NCBI GenBank assembly: GCA_947589665.1
Contig: CANQBJ010000001.1
Span: forward strand, 85,243-149,242
Reading direction: 5' to 3'
From: an uncultured Clostridia bacterium
GTDB lineage: Bacteria; Bacillota; Clostridia; Lachnospirales; CAG-274
DNA length: 64,000 nt
Shown here: piece by piece, positions 1 through 8,866 of the stretch
How the letters are laid out: every line of letters begins with the position of its first letter
Numbering within the stretch: the first letter of the stretch is position 1
Notes under the pieces: model-generated
Database searches by the model: none
Told to the model about the DNA's origin: nothing
The model's input: only the letters and a program-made list of their open reading frames with translations
Translations under genes and position numbers: made by a program

Positions 1-1905
1 TGACTGTATGATATAAGTGCCTGCAGGCAGATTGTAAGCCGTATCTGTACCTGAGATTATCTGCTCGCCGTCTGAATTCATAAGAATTACAGGAGTATTT
101 GAACCGCCGTCTGTAATTGAAATATTAACGGCTGTATTTACATTGAATACTATATCCTGACCTTCTGCGTTCCTGCCGAGATTTACACATGAACTGCTGA
201 GCTTGCTGACATTGAATATAATATTGTCCTTAGTCATGTGAGTGCTCGTAAGATACTTGTTGTTAAGATCCTGATCATATGGAAGCTTTACAGAAGCCGT
301 AGGCTGTCTGTCGCCTGCTACAACGGAGGTATCTACGCTTTCGGGATCCATAACAGGCTCCGCCTTCATAACGCCAGCCTGTGAAAGTACCGTCGCCTTG
401 GCAAGAGCTATGCTTTCATCAAGCTTGTAATTGCCTGACGGTATATAGCTCAGACTTGGATTGGTATCAAAATCAGAATATTTGTTGTTGTTTGGAATAA
501 CCTGGTTTTTATCCGTTACTACAGTAGCGTTCATATTTCCCTTACAGCCTGTAAGAGAGTCGTTATAGCTCTTTATAGGGCCTCCGTCGCTCTTTACCCA
601 CTGGGGATCATTACACTGATAGAATAAATTGTACTCCGAGAAAATGTAACAGTCTGCTCTTGTGTTCATAGCATAGGCTGTCTGATTTTCAAAGAAGTTG
701 TTATACATATGTATATTTGCCTGGCGTCCGAGAGGACCTCTGGATTCACAATCCTTCCAATGATTGTGATGATATGTCAGATTGTACTGAAGACTTGTGT
801 CCGAAGAACCTACAAGATTTGTCTTGTGGTAGCCCTCATAGTAGCAGTAGCTGTTTGTGAAATACTGACCTCTCTTGAAATCGCAGGCGCCGTCGCCGCC
901 GTCCTTGTCGCCTTCGGCAGGGTTGGAAATAGTCGGCTTGTAGAATTCACAATGGTGTATCCAGCAGCGCTCGACCGGAGCTGATAATTCGCTGCCCGTC
1001 TGCTGACCTTCCATGCCTACGCAGTCCTCGGGAACATTGCGGAAGGTTATATTCCTTACCTCAAAGCTCTTGCCGAAGCGGCCTGCCTGATAGCCTGCTG
1101 TTGAGCATATAAAGTGTATGCCCCAGCCGTCTACTGTGGCGTCTGTACCTATACCCTCTATTGTAACGTCTTTGCCGCCCTGCATTCTTGCCATAAAGCC
1201 GTTGTCGCCTACCGAACCGCCGTAATTAACGGAATCGTATGCGGTAAGACCATCAGGAGCCTTTACATCGCCTATTATCCTGACTACAAGAGGCGTTCCT
1301 TCTTGAGCAAGCTTTTGTATAATGCCGCTGTTGGTATTTGTCAATGCTCCTGTTTCCTTAGGAGTCGCACCTGCTGAGTTAAGTATGTTGCCTATACCTG
1401 TGACTGTTGTGCCTCCTGCCGTTACAGAAACACTGTCCTTGTTTTCATTGGTAACATACAATACCTTTGCGTTTGGCTTAAGAGTACCTTCATCCGTATA
1501 TGCGCCTACGCCCTCGTTATAATTAAAGTGGGCATAGCCTGAACGGTCGTACTCATAAACCGTTATGTTTTCTTTCTTAAGCGTTGTGCCGCCTGCGGTT
1601 ACGCTTAATGTATAGCTGCCGGGCTTTACTCCCGGAATGTCTATACGTACCTTTCCGTTTACATCTCTTACGAGATACTGCAGAGCATCGCCATCAAGCT
1701 GACCTGACGTTGTGCCGCTCCAGGATACAGCCGTTACGTCTTTGTCACTTACGCCTGTAAGCTCTGCAAATATTGTCTCATACCAGCCGCCGCCTGCTAT
1801 TGTAACCGTTGCTGCCATTGCGTCAACAGGCGCAACAGTCATTGAGCCCACAAGCATGGCTGCTGAGAGAAATGTGCTTAAAATTCTTTTTAAGCCCTTT
1901 TTCAT
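1..1905 (-). CDS. Secreted pectate lyase, PL1 family (C-terminus cut by window edge)
   Basis: Extracellular enzyme expected to cleave polygalacturonate by beta-elimination. The 635 visible residues open with a signal peptide (Lys/Arg cluster, hydrophobic stretch, likely cleavage near residue 31). A beta-helix with PL1 signatures follows: WIHHCEF near 315-321, the acidic GGDGACDFKRG stretch near 336-346, and LTYHHNHWKDCESRGPLGR near 376-394, which contains the catalytic-arginine region. The start ATG at 1905 has GGAGGG eight bases upstream. It lies 24 bp downstream of the stop of the next pectate lyase, on the same strand, so the two are probably co-transcribed. The end is outside the window, so a C-terminal dockerin or other module cannot be judged. 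Family assignment is firm; exact substrate is inference. Confidence 0.88.
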   Translation of the reverse strand, partial: MKKGLKRILSTFLSAAMLVGSMTVAPVDAMAATVTIAGGGWYETIFAELTGVSDKDVTAVSWSGTTSGQLDGDALQYLVRDVNGKVRIDIPGVKPGSYTLSVTAGGTTLKKENITVYEYDRSGYAHFNYNEGVGAYTDEGTLKPNAKVLYVTNENKDSVSVTAGGTTVTGIGNILNSAGATPKETGALTNTNSGIIQKLAQEGTPLVVRIIGDVKAPDGLTAYDSVNYGGSVGDNGFMARMQGGKDVTIEGIGTDATVDGWGIHFICSTAGYQAGRFGKSFEVRNITFRNVPEDCVGMEGQQTGSELSAPVERCWIHHCEFYKPTISNPAEGDKDGGDGACDFKRGQYFTNSYCYYEGYHKTNLVGSSDTSLQYNLTYHHNHWKDCESRGPLGRQANIHMYNNFFENQTAYAMNTRADCYIFSEYNLFYQCNDPQWVKSDGGPIKSYNDSLTGCKGNMNATVVTDKNQVIPNNNKYSDFDTNPSLSYIPSGNYKLDESIALAKATVLSQAGVMKAEPVMDPESVDTSVVAGDRQPTASVKLPYDQDLNNKYLTSTHMTKDNIIFNVSKLSSSCVNLGRNAEGQDIVFNVNTAVNISITDGGSNTPVILMNSDGEQIISGTDTAYNLPAGTYIIQS

Positions 1906-1929
1906 AAATTTCTTCCCTCCCGTTATAAA

Positions 1930-3990
1930 TTATAATGAAGATATTAATTCATTTACATATCTTGCTATTTTGTAAGCATCTGAGCCCGTTACCTGACCAT
2001 CGCCGGTAACATCGGCTATGCTTGCCACAGACTTTATTTTTCCCACTACATACTGCAGTATATGGCTTACGTCCTCCATATCTACAATTCCGCTGCCGTC
2101 TGCATCTCCCTTTATACCGCTGACAGGTGACTTCGTTGTAGCCTCCTCAGAGGGTTCGACTACAGGCGCCTTTGTGGTGGTGGTAGTTGAGGTCTCCTTT
2201 GTAGTGGTAGTAGGCTTTGGCGGTTCTACTGTTCCTCCGGCTGAGGTGCCGCCTACGCTTACCAGCGTTGATTTATAACTCTCCACCGCTGACTTGAGCT
2301 TTGTGTCCACATCAGAGGAGGAAGCATCTGTAAGACCCGGATAATCGCTTCTTGATGTGCCTGTGCTTTCAAAGAAATCTCCGCCGTTCATACGTCCTGC
2401 ATCTGCCATGACTATACGCGGAACATCGGCAACAGGATCTATGTCGGAGGCGCTTACGCCCAAGTCATATGCTGAATTTGTATCAAAGTTATTATATGCC
2501 ATTGAACCCACAAGGGTCTTGACAGAGGAAGGAACCGTCTGTGTTCTGGAGGATACCTCATAGGCATCGAACTGTACGGAATGACTTCCTGTGTCATAAG
2601 GCATATATGAACCCCCTTTTGAGGTCTGTATATTGTTTATGATATTGTTATATGCCTTTATAAATCCGCCTCCTTCATTTGAAAACTCGCTCTTGTCGTC
2701 ATATGTGCCGGTGCTAGGCTTATATACGTCTGAGCCCTGCTTAGACATGAGCATGGGATACTTGACCTCGTCAAAATAATTGTTCTCAACAAAGGCATTG
2801 CTGTTCTTTACTGCGCCTACTCCGAATTTTGATACTCCGTCAAAATAGTTATTATAAACATGTACAGAATGTATTCTTATTCTTGGATGTCTTGAATCCG
2901 AATGATCAAACCAGTTGTGATGATATGTCAAATGGGCTTCTTCGGTATCTCCCATGCCGCACAGAGATGTCTTGCCCGCATCCCACAGATGATTGTAGGA
3001 CATTGTCACATAGTCCGTCTTCTTGGCATCAAGAGAGCCGTCGCCCTTAGCCTGATCCTCATCGCTACCTGTGCTGCCATAGAACAGATCCAAATTGTGT
3101 ACCCATATGCCGGAATTGTCCGTATCCATTGAAACGCCATCGTCCATAAAATTCATTATGGCAAAATTCCTCAGCTCTGTATCAGCGCAGTTCCTTATAA
3201 GGAAGCCAAAGTCCTTTATAACGGCATCTTCTCCTATGCCCTCTATTGTCAGCTTCATATCTGTGTGAGCTTTATTGCCCTTTACCTGAAGGCCTTCCTC
3301 AGCGCTTGATATATGATCCAGATCGGCCTTGCTGACAGTACCTATAATACGCACGTCAAGAGGTCTCTGCTCAAATTTTGTATTGGACAGCATACCGTCA
3401 AAAATGCTCTGCAAGCCGGTGAATGTGGACTTGCCGCCGTTTTTGTCCGTCACAAGCTCTGCCGTGACCGTCTTTGCATTGTCGGCTGTAACATATATCA
3501 CCTGAGCATTGTCCTTAAGTGTACCGTCGGGCTTGTATGCACCCGAAGCATCGCCGCCTGTAGCGGAATTTTTTGAAAAGGCAAAGCCTTTGCGCTGATG
3601 TGCCTTTACATTGAGAGTACTTGTGGTAAATGCCTGAGCTTCGTTTAAAGCTCCGTTAATAACAGGCACTATCTTTATTACATACTCTCCTGCTTTAAGT
3701 CCTACAGCGTCTGCTCTGAAATGATCCGCATACTTTCTTATAAGCTCGTTGTCAAGCCTTGTATATGCCGAATCATTTGCGCTTGCTTCCTTTACATAAG
3801 CCGCAAAGCCCTGTGCATTGGGAACAGTTGTCCACTCGGCATATGCCGATTCAAACCAGCCTCCCTGCTCCAGTATATATCCTCCTGCCGCTGTTACCGA
3901 CAGTACTGACATATTTGAAAGCATTATGCCGGAAGAAAGCATTGCCACTGAAACAAATAAGCTTAAAACTCTCTTTAAGCTTTTTTTCAT
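1930..3990 (-). CDS. Secreted pectate lyase, PL1 family, with C-terminal dockerin-like domain
   Basis: A 686-residue extracellular pectin lyase. Residues 1-35 form a signal peptide. The PL1 parallel beta-helix spans roughly 165-480, with the catalytic block YHHNWFDHSDSRHPRIR at 356-372; the HPR arginine is the expected catalytic base region. A Thr-rich linker (about 593-620) leads to a dockerin type I-like pair of calcium loops: DADGSGIVDMED (629-640) and DVTGDGQVTGSD (660-671). The enzyme may therefore dock on a cohesin scaffold, but no cohesin is present here. AAAGGAGGAAT precedes ATG 3990. It is first gene of a two-lyase unit. Confidence 0.92.
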   Translation of the reverse strand: MKKSLKRVLSLFVSVAMLSSGIMLSNMSVLSVTAAGGYILEQGGWFESAYAEWTTVPNAQGFAAYVKEASANDSAYTRLDNELIRKYADHFRADAVGLKAGEYVIKIVPVINGALNEAQAFTTSTLNVKAHQRKGFAFSKNSATGGDASGAYKPDGTLKDNAQVIYVTADNAKTVTAELVTDKNGGKSTFTGLQSIFDGMLSNTKFEQRPLDVRIIGTVSKADLDHISSAEEGLQVKGNKAHTDMKLTIEGIGEDAVIKDFGFLIRNCADTELRNFAIMNFMDDGVSMDTDNSGIWVHNLDLFYGSTGSDEDQAKGDGSLDAKKTDYVTMSYNHLWDAGKTSLCGMGDTEEAHLTYHHNWFDHSDSRHPRIRIHSVHVYNNYFDGVSKFGVGAVKNSNAFVENNYFDEVKYPMLMSKQGSDVYKPSTGTYDDKSEFSNEGGGFIKAYNNIINNIQTSKGGSYMPYDTGSHSVQFDAYEVSSRTQTVPSSVKTLVGSMAYNNFDTNSAYDLGVSASDIDPVADVPRIVMADAGRMNGGDFFESTGTSRSDYPGLTDASSSDVDTKLKSAVESYKSTLVSVGGTSAGGTVEPPKPTTTTKETSTTTTTKAPVVEPSEEATTKSPVSGIKGDADGSGIVDMEDVSHILQYVVGKIKSVASIADVTGDGQVTGSDAYKIARYVNELISSL

Positions 3991-4073
3991 GAATTTATTC
4001 CTCCTTTATAAATAAACTATATAAACATGGTTTATCCTGAAACCCCCTGTGATTTTTCATTTCACACCATATT

Positions 4074-4088
4074 GATATACTTTATATC
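4074..4088. promoter_or_regulatory. AT-rich palindrome upstream of the dockerin pectate lyase
   Basis: GATATA-ctt-TATATC is a perfect 6-bp inverted repeat 84 bp upstream of the lyase start. A similar palindrome (GTTATA-ct-TATAAC, 47756-47769) precedes the other dockerin-bearing lyase. A shared operator is possible, but AT-rich palindromes arise easily by chance. Confidence 0.25.
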
Positions 4089-4255
4089 ATACATCAAACA
4101 AAAAAATTTTCAATGAACAAATTATGAATTTTACCCCCCCCCTGAATTTTTATTTATTATATACAATTTTTTAAGATTTTTTTGTAAATTTGTACTAATC
4201 GGACTTTTGGATTCATAGACTTTTCTGTAGTGGATGTGTCGGCGGAGGGTGTGTG

Positions 4256-5194
4256 ATGTTAAAAAAAATAAGTCTTGCTTTTGTTGTTATATGCTTTGTT
4301 TTTAACGGCTTTTTCATATATTCTCAGGAGTATTCGGACAAGGTGGCGGAGGATGTGACCTTCTATGAAATGGGGGACGCCTCTCTTACGGTCTCAGATA
4401 CCCTTACGGCGCAGTATGTTCCCGACTTTGACATAAGCAAAATGAGGGATATCAGCTATCTCAGAAAATATTATTACGCAGTAGATAAAAAGACAGGTAT
4501 GGATGAGAAGCTTTTTGATGCGGATAAGCTTATGAATACGGATGTTACTATTAATAAGGAAGGAAACGGACCTAAAATTCTTATTTTTCACACCCACGGC
4601 AGCGAAATGTTTGCCGACAGCAAAAATGTGAATGAAGGAGTTATTGGTGCAGGCGAATATCTAAAAAGTCTGATAGAGGATAAATACGGTATAGAGTGCT
4701 TACATATCACAGACCGCTTTGACGTGGTAAACGGCGCTGTCCAAAGAGACGGCGCCTACGAGAGAATGGAGCCTGTCATTACTCAGGTCATAAAGGAAAA
4801 TCCATCTATTGAACTGGTCATAGACCTGCACAGGGACGGTGTAAACGAAAATTTGCGCCTTGTAAGCGAGGATAACGGCGAAAAATGCGCTAAGGTTATG
4901 TTCTTCAACGGACTTTGCGCCAAATGGGAAAACAACGGGCTTAGGAGCATAAAAGGTCTTGAAAATCCCTATCTCCAGACAAATCTTGCCCTTAGCCTTA
5001 AGATGCAGCTTGCTATGAATGAACTTCACCCTAACCTTACCAGAAAGATATATCTAAACGCTTACCGCTATTCCCTGCATATGAAGGATAAAAGTATGCT
5101 TATTGAACTGGGCGCCCAGACAAATACCGTCGAGGAAATAAACAATAGCATCGAAAGAATAGCAGAGGTGATAGGTAGGGTGTGTCTGTATTGA
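4256..5194 (+). CDS. spoIIP: Stage II sporulation protein P (SpoIIP)
   Basis: Sporulation peptidoglycan amidase/endopeptidase. In model endospore formers it works with SpoIID and SpoIIM in septal thinning and engulfment. The 312-residue protein has one N-terminal membrane anchor (about residues 5-21). The catalytic domain carries FHTHGSEMF and VIDLHRDGV, the zinc-ligand motifs of the family. It is shorter than the roughly 400-residue Bacillus protein, which is common in clostridia. A GTG at 4253 is also in frame, but GGAGGG (4244-4249) is better spaced for ATG 4256. The gene stands alone between a lyase pair and a repeat element. No convincing sporulation promoter was seen upstream. Confidence 0.87.
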   Translation: MLKKISLAFVVICFVFNGFFIYSQEYSDKVAEDVTFYEMGDASLTVSDTLTAQYVPDFDISKMRDISYLRKYYYAVDKKTGMDEKLFDADKLMNTDVTINKEGNGPKILIFHTHGSEMFADSKNVNEGVIGAGEYLKSLIEDKYGIECLHITDRFDVVNGAVQRDGAYERMEPVITQVIKENPSIELVIDLHRDGVNENLRLVSEDNGEKCAKVMFFNGLCAKWENNGLRSIKGLENPYLQTNLALSLKMQLAMNELHPNLTRKIYLNAYRYSLHMKDKSMLIELGAQTNTVEEINNSIERIAEVIGRVCLY

Positions 5195-5225
5195 ATCGGC
5201 ATTTGATAAAAAAAGAGGAGGTATT

Positions 5226-5495
5226 AATTTTTGTTTAGGGGAATAATGACCTCTCCACCGCCTAACGGCGGTCCCCCTCCCCTGATAGGGGAGGCTGTTA
5301 ACCGTAAGGCAGTGACTAAGGTTCAATTATTGTTTTCCCCACTATTTAAGCGACTTTGAAAAAACACACACCTAAACCTCCCCTACCAGGGGTTTGCATC
5401 GGAAAGTTATCTGACAAGCCGAAGGCTTGCTTTTGCGTAGCAAAAGTGCTGAAGGGGGACCAACCGAAGGTTGGTGGAGAGGTCATTAAGAGGCT
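5226..5495. repeat. MITE-like intergenic repeat, copy A (degraded)
   Basis: Begins AATTTTTGTTTA and contains the family core: CCTCTCCACCGCC, GGTCCCCCTCCCCTGATAGG and a mirrored AGGGGGACCAACCGAAGG. The right terminal repeat is weak. It fills most of the 347-bp gap between spoIIP and the DUF3793 gene. A short open frame at 5356-5595 falls on this repeat and is not considered a gene. Confidence 0.7.
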
Positions 5496-5541
5496 TAAAT
5501 CAAACGACCGTCAGATCGTACTTAAAGATATAATGTATGAT

Positions 5542-6078
5542 CTACTCCCTTACAATAAATTTCTCAAATTTTCTGCCTTCATTGAAAAGCTTTGAGTAAA
5601 CATAGGTGCATTTTCTGTACAAACTAAACTGCTTTTCAGCCTTTTCAATATTTCCGTAGACCTTCCAGCAGCCGCACATAAGGGCATTTCTTCCCTTATT
5701 TTCAATAAATCCCATAACATCTTCAACGGGATAGCTTAAAAACAGACCTATTTCGTGGGGGAAATCGCCGCTGTGGGACAGTCTTTCTTTCAGATGTTCT
5801 ATGCACATATTGCAGTCCGTACAGTAGCCGAATTTCCGCATAAGCCCCGAACACTCAGGTCTGCAAAGGTCTTTTGCAAGTCTTTTTTTCCTGTAGACGT
5901 ATAAAAGAGCAGTACTCCCTCTCTTTACAAGCACTGCGGCATATATGCCCTTTTCATTGTATTTTTTGTTAAAATCCTCTACCTTGCTGTCAATATCCGT
6001 AATATCAGTATTGAAAATACTCCCCGTCTTAAGTCCTGCCAGGGTAGGGGCGCAGTAGCTTATAAGTCCCCTTTCCAT
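5542..6078 (-). CDS. DUF3793 family protein
   Basis: A 178-residue soluble protein with the family's hallmark stretches CAPTLAGLKTGSIF near the N-terminus, HEIGLFLSYPVEDVMGFI and CGCWKVYGNIEKA in the second half, plus a Cys cluster CSGLMRKFGYCTDCNMC. Its biochemical role is not known. Start ATG 6078 follows GGGAGG. The upstream DUF2325 gene ends one base before this start, so the two are translationally coupled. In other clostridia such genes tend to sit near flavodoxin and ferrous-iron genes, which fits the metal-box-like operators upstream; that link is from general knowledge. Confidence 0.8.
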   Translation of the reverse strand: MERGLISYCAPTLAGLKTGSIFNTDITDIDSKVEDFNKKYNEKGIYAAVLVKRGSTALLYVYRKKRLAKDLCRPECSGLMRKFGYCTDCNMCIEHLKERLSHSGDFPHEIGLFLSYPVEDVMGFIENKGRNALMCGCWKVYGNIEKAEKQFSLYRKCTYVYSKLFNEGRKFEKFIVRE

Positions 6079-6079
6079 A

Positions 6080-6355
6080 CTATATGCCTCCCAATATATC
6101 TTTAAGAGCGGCGGCAGAGCTGCTGTGCGAACGCACTATTTTAATATTTTTCTTAAGAGCCTCCTGTGTTGCCGTAACTATCATTTTGTGGCATACGGTG
6201 TTTGTAAAAAGCACCATTATATCGGGCTGCCCTATTTTGCTTCTGAGATTGCTGTCTGGCTGAGTAAATATCTTAGCCTTGCATTTGTGACATTTGCAAA
6301 GCTGCTTGTATTGATTTACCATTCTGTCGTTGCCGCCTATTATAACTATACTCAT
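6080..6355 (-). CDS. DUF2325 domain protein
   Basis: A 91-residue protein that is essentially one DUF2325 domain: an N-terminal IVIIGGNDRM strand-turn, CKCHKCKAKIF, a central DIMVLFTNTVCHKMI and the C-terminal VRSHSSSAAALK. The fold resembles a small Rossmann-like unit; function is unknown. Cysteines at 19, 22 and 25 in the CKCHKC stretch could bind metal (inference). It is first gene of the pair, behind a consensus promoter with two palindromes in its 5' leader. Start ATG 6355 is preceded by CGGGGGATAATT. Confidence 0.8.
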   Translation of the reverse strand: MSIVIIGGNDRMVNQYKQLCKCHKCKAKIFTQPDSNLRSKIGQPDIMVLFTNTVCHKMIVTATQEALKKNIKIVRSHSSSAAALKDILGGI

Positions 6356-6384
6356 AATTATCCCCCGTTTCGTATCAAATATTA

Positions 6385-6434
6385 GTTAGCTACCGCTAAC
6401 TTAATGGCCTAAAATATAGTTAGCAATCGCTAAC
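6385..6434. promoter_or_regulatory. Two tandem metal-repressor-like operators (GTTAGC-N4-GCTAAC)
   Basis: Two 16-bp palindromes, GTTAGCTACCGCTAAC (6385-6400) and GTTAGCAATCGCTAAC (6419-6434), have centres 34 bp apart. The promoter-proximal copy lies just after the -10 element, at the expected start site, so a bound repressor would block initiation. The half-site resembles DtxR/IdeR-type iron boxes (TTAGGTTAGnCTAACCTAA); the regulator itself is not in the window. Confidence 0.6.
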
Positions 6435-6441
6435 CACATTT

Positions 6442-6470
6442 ATTATACCTATTTTTTCATTTTTTGTCAA
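6442..6470 (-). promoter_or_regulatory. Consensus promoter of the DUF2325-DUF3793 pair
   Basis: On the minus strand TTGACA (6470-6465), a 17-bp spacer and TATAAT (6447-6442): a perfect vegetative sigma-factor match. Transcription would begin near 6435, inside the first palindromic operator. Confidence 0.85.
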
Positions 6471-6491
6471 CACCCAAAAAGTATTAAAAAT

Positions 6492-6538
6492 AAAACACCG
6501 ATTTTCGGGGGTCCTGGACCCCCGAAAATCGGTGTTTT
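6492..6538 (-). terminator. Long hairpin terminator after the PAP2 gene
   Basis: A 23-bp perfect stem (AAAACACCGATTTTCGGGGG... and its complement) followed on the minus strand by TTTTATTTTT. It ends the envelope block 20 bp after the PAP2 stop. The same core recurs at 51651-51679. Confidence 0.8.
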
Positions 6539-6558
6539 TGAAATAGTACTGATTGTGT

Positions 6559-7050
6559 TTATAGTAAAAAGCCGAATACTCCGCCTATAAGGGCGATCAT
6601 CCAGCCGCACACTACGTCAAGAGGATAGTGTATGCCCGTCATTATCCTTGAAAAGCCTGTACAGAAGGAAAGCAGAACAAATGCCGCCGCCACAGGAGGG
6701 CATACGAGCAGCCAGCTTAAGGATATTATAAGAGAAGATGCCGCATGATTGCTGGGCAGGGAGCCGTTTTCCTCGTGTGGCACAAGGGCTTCTATATCCT
6801 CTGATTCAAAGGGACGGGGCTTATTAAGTATTTTTCTGAGAGAAGTATTTACAACAAGCACTGCGAAAGGCACTAATATATACCTTGGTATCAAAAGAAT
6901 ATCCGACCCGAACAAAAGGATAATAAATCCCAGTCCGTAAATAACAACATATATGAACTTTGAAAAACGGGATAATAAAACTGCCGCCTTCGCAGCAGTT
7001 TTGTTATTCACCGTGTAGTTATAAATTCTGTAAAAAAGCCTTTTATTCAT
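6559..7050 (-). CDS. PAP2-family membrane phosphatase
   Basis: A 163-residue membrane protein with the three acid-phosphatase signatures of type 2 phosphatidic acid / undecaprenyl pyrophosphate phosphatases: KxxxxKPRP, LPSNHAAS and SRIMTGIHYPLD. The His residues of the last two are catalytic. Several transmembrane helices surround them. Start ATG 7050 overlaps the dapF stop as TAATG with GGGGAGAA upstream; in-frame starts further up fall within dapF and lack a ribosome site. As last gene of the envelope block it could recycle undecaprenyl-PP lipid carrier, which is inference. A phospholipid phosphatase is the alternative. Confidence 0.85.
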   Translation of the reverse strand: MNKRLFYRIYNYTVNNKTAAKAAVLLSRFSKFIYVVIYGLGFIILLFGSDILLIPRYILVPFAVLVVNTSLRKILNKPRPFESEDIEALVPHEENGSLPSNHAASSLIISLSWLLVCPPVAAAFVLLSFCTGFSRIMTGIHYPLDVVCGWMIALIGGVFGFLL

Positions 7051-7892
7051 TATTCTCCCCATGTGCCGTCGCATATAAAAGCTGCGGGACCTGTCATATA
7101 AACATGGTTATCCTCTTCGTTCCAGTGTATGGTAAGCGTGCCGCCTAAGAGCTTTACCTCTACAGGCACTCTTGGGCATATGCCCTTTATATTGGCAGCT
7201 ACGACTGTGGCGCAGGTGCCTGTGCCGCAGGCCCAGGTCTCTCCCGCTCCTCTTTCCCATACTCTCATTTTAAGGTGAGTAGCATCTACAGTTTCCACAA
7301 ATTCCACATTTGTCTTTTTGGGAAAATGAGAGTCTGTCTCTACAACGGAGCCGTATTTTTCAACGTCAAAGCTCATAACATCGCTGTCTATAAAGGCGAC
7401 TGCATGGGGATTGCCCATAGATACGCAGGTAAATGCAAACTCCTTGTCACAGGATTTTATCTTGATATCAACGGCAGGCTCGCCCTCTGCATTTACAGGG
7501 ACCTCCGCCGCCTTAAGTATGGGCTCGCCCATATCCACTGTCAAAAGCTCCGTCTCGCCCTTGTCATTTTCATGTATCTCAATTACCTTTATTCCCGCAA
7601 GGGTCTCAAGGGTAATAGGGTTTTTCTTGACGATGCCTCTGTCGTATACATACCTGCCTACGCAGCGTGAAGCATTGCCGCACATCTCTGCCTCTGAGCC
7701 GTCTGAGTTGAACATCCTCATCTTCACATCAGCCACATCGCTGGGACATATAAGCACAAGACCGTCTGAGCCTACACCGAAATGTCTGTCGCTTATTTTC
7801 TTAGCCGTATCGGAAGGATCGTCAACCCTTTCCTCAAAACAGTTTACATATATATAATCGTTGCCGCAGCCGTGCATCTTAGTAAATTTCAT
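7050..7892 (-). CDS. dapF: Diaminopimelate epimerase
   Basis: Interconverts LL- and meso-diaminopimelate for lysine and peptidoglycan synthesis, in the cytoplasm. At 280 residues it has normal family length. It opens with [16 protein letters not shown] and has both catalytic-cysteine motifs: [14 protein letters not shown] near 70 and [14 protein letters not shown] near 220. ATG 7892 follows GGAGGTAGACT. It lies 12 bp after the foldase-like lipoprotein gene and overlaps the PAP2 gene by one base, so it is embedded in the envelope transcription unit. Confidence 0.96.
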   Translation of the reverse strand: MKFTKMHGCGNDYIYVNCFEERVDDPSDTAKKISDRHFGVGSDGLVLICPSDVADVKMRMFNSDGSEAEMCGNASRCVGRYVYDRGIVKKNPITLETLAGIKVIEIHENDKGETELLTVDMGEPILKAAEVPVNAEGEPAVDIKIKSCDKEFAFTCVSMGNPHAVAFIDSDVMSFDVEKYGSVVETDSHFPKKTNVEFVETVDATHLKMRVWERGAGETWACGTGTCATVVAANIKGICPRVPVEVKLLGGTLTIHWNEEDNHVYMTGPAAFICDGTWGE

Positions 7893-7904
7893 AGTCTACC
7901 TCCG

Positions 7905-8849
7905 TTATTCAATGTGTATTTCGTTCCATACAGCATCGTTTTTTGTTATTTCCGTATTTCCCGCCCAGCTTTCATTCTGAGCCTGATATATCTCCTGTTT
8001 CTTTTCGTTTATATAGTTTTCCCTTATCTGCTTTTGCAGAGCCTCGCTGCTCTTGTCTACCACATCTATTACTTTGAATATATGATAGCCGTCGGTATCC
8101 TCCGAAAGCGTACACTGTCCCTTTTTAAGGGAATATATTTTATCCAAAGTATTTTCCGTATAAAGGCTGGGGTCCAGAGTAAAGGAGTCCTTATTGCCCT
8201 TTGGCGATACCCTTGCAAGCACGCTGTCAAAGTCTGCACCCTTGCTTATATCCTCATAGGCAGCCCTTATTTTATCTAAGTTTTCGGTGCCTGAGGTATC
8301 TGCCTGTAGAAATATCTCCTTTACCACATAGTCGGTAAACTCGGATTTGTTTTCTTCATTATACTGAGCAAGATACTCGGCAAACTCCTCTTCATTTATG
8401 ACATAGCTGTCTGTAACATAGCTGTATACCTTTTGCTGAAGTATACCCTCCTCCATGATACCGTATATCTTATCTCTGCTTAGCTCATACTCTGAAAGCT
8501 GTTCGGGAGTAAACTCGGCAAGCAGGCTGTCTGTCTGCTCGTCTATAAGAGCCTTGTCAGCCTCCTCTATTGCTATATTGAGAGAAGGAGCCTCCTTTAC
8601 GGCAGTCTTTACCATAAGTATGGAATTGACTGCGTTCTGCTTTGCCACCTCTTCGGCGCTTACACCGTCAAAGTCGGCAAGCCATATATCGCTGCCGCCC
8701 TGCTGCTCAAAGTTTTTCTTCTGCTCTATAAGATAGACCATAAATTCTCCTCGGTCTATTTTGTCATTGCCTATTTTCACAACATAGTCCTTGCCTATTG
8801 AACAGCCTGTAAGTACTGCAAGCATCAATATAAATATTACCCTTTTCAT
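7905..8849 (-). CDS. PrsA/SurA-like peptidyl-prolyl isomerase lipoprotein
   Basis: A 314-residue membrane-anchored folding factor for exported proteins. MKRVIFILMLAVLTGCS is a lipoprotein signal with lipobox LTGC. A helical SurA_N-like chaperone region follows, then a parvulin-type segment (EIFLQADTSG... KGADFDSVLARVSPKG... EDTDGYHIFKVID) and a charged helical tail. The long open frame extends upstream to 8975, but that part overlaps tagA; GGGAGAG precedes ATG 8849, which alone gives a sensible signal peptide. Isomerase activity is uncertain because the parvulin core is divergent. Confidence 0.8.
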   Translation of the reverse strand: MKRVIFILMLAVLTGCSIGKDYVVKIGNDKIDRGEFMVYLIEQKKNFEQQGGSDIWLADFDGVSAEEVAKQNAVNSILMVKTAVKEAPSLNIAIEEADKALIDEQTDSLLAEFTPEQLSEYELSRDKIYGIMEEGILQQKVYSYVTDSYVINEEEFAEYLAQYNEENKSEFTDYVVKEIFLQADTSGTENLDKIRAAYEDISKGADFDSVLARVSPKGNKDSFTLDPSLYTENTLDKIYSLKKGQCTLSEDTDGYHIFKVIDVVDKSSEALQKQIRENYINEKKQEIYQAQNESWAGNTEITKNDAVWNEIHIE

Positions 8850-8866
8850 AGACAACTCTCCCTGTC

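Noticed and set aside
5356..5595. Plus-strand open frame of 79 codons
   Set aside because: Derived mostly from repeat copy A and the end of the DUF3793 gene in antisense.
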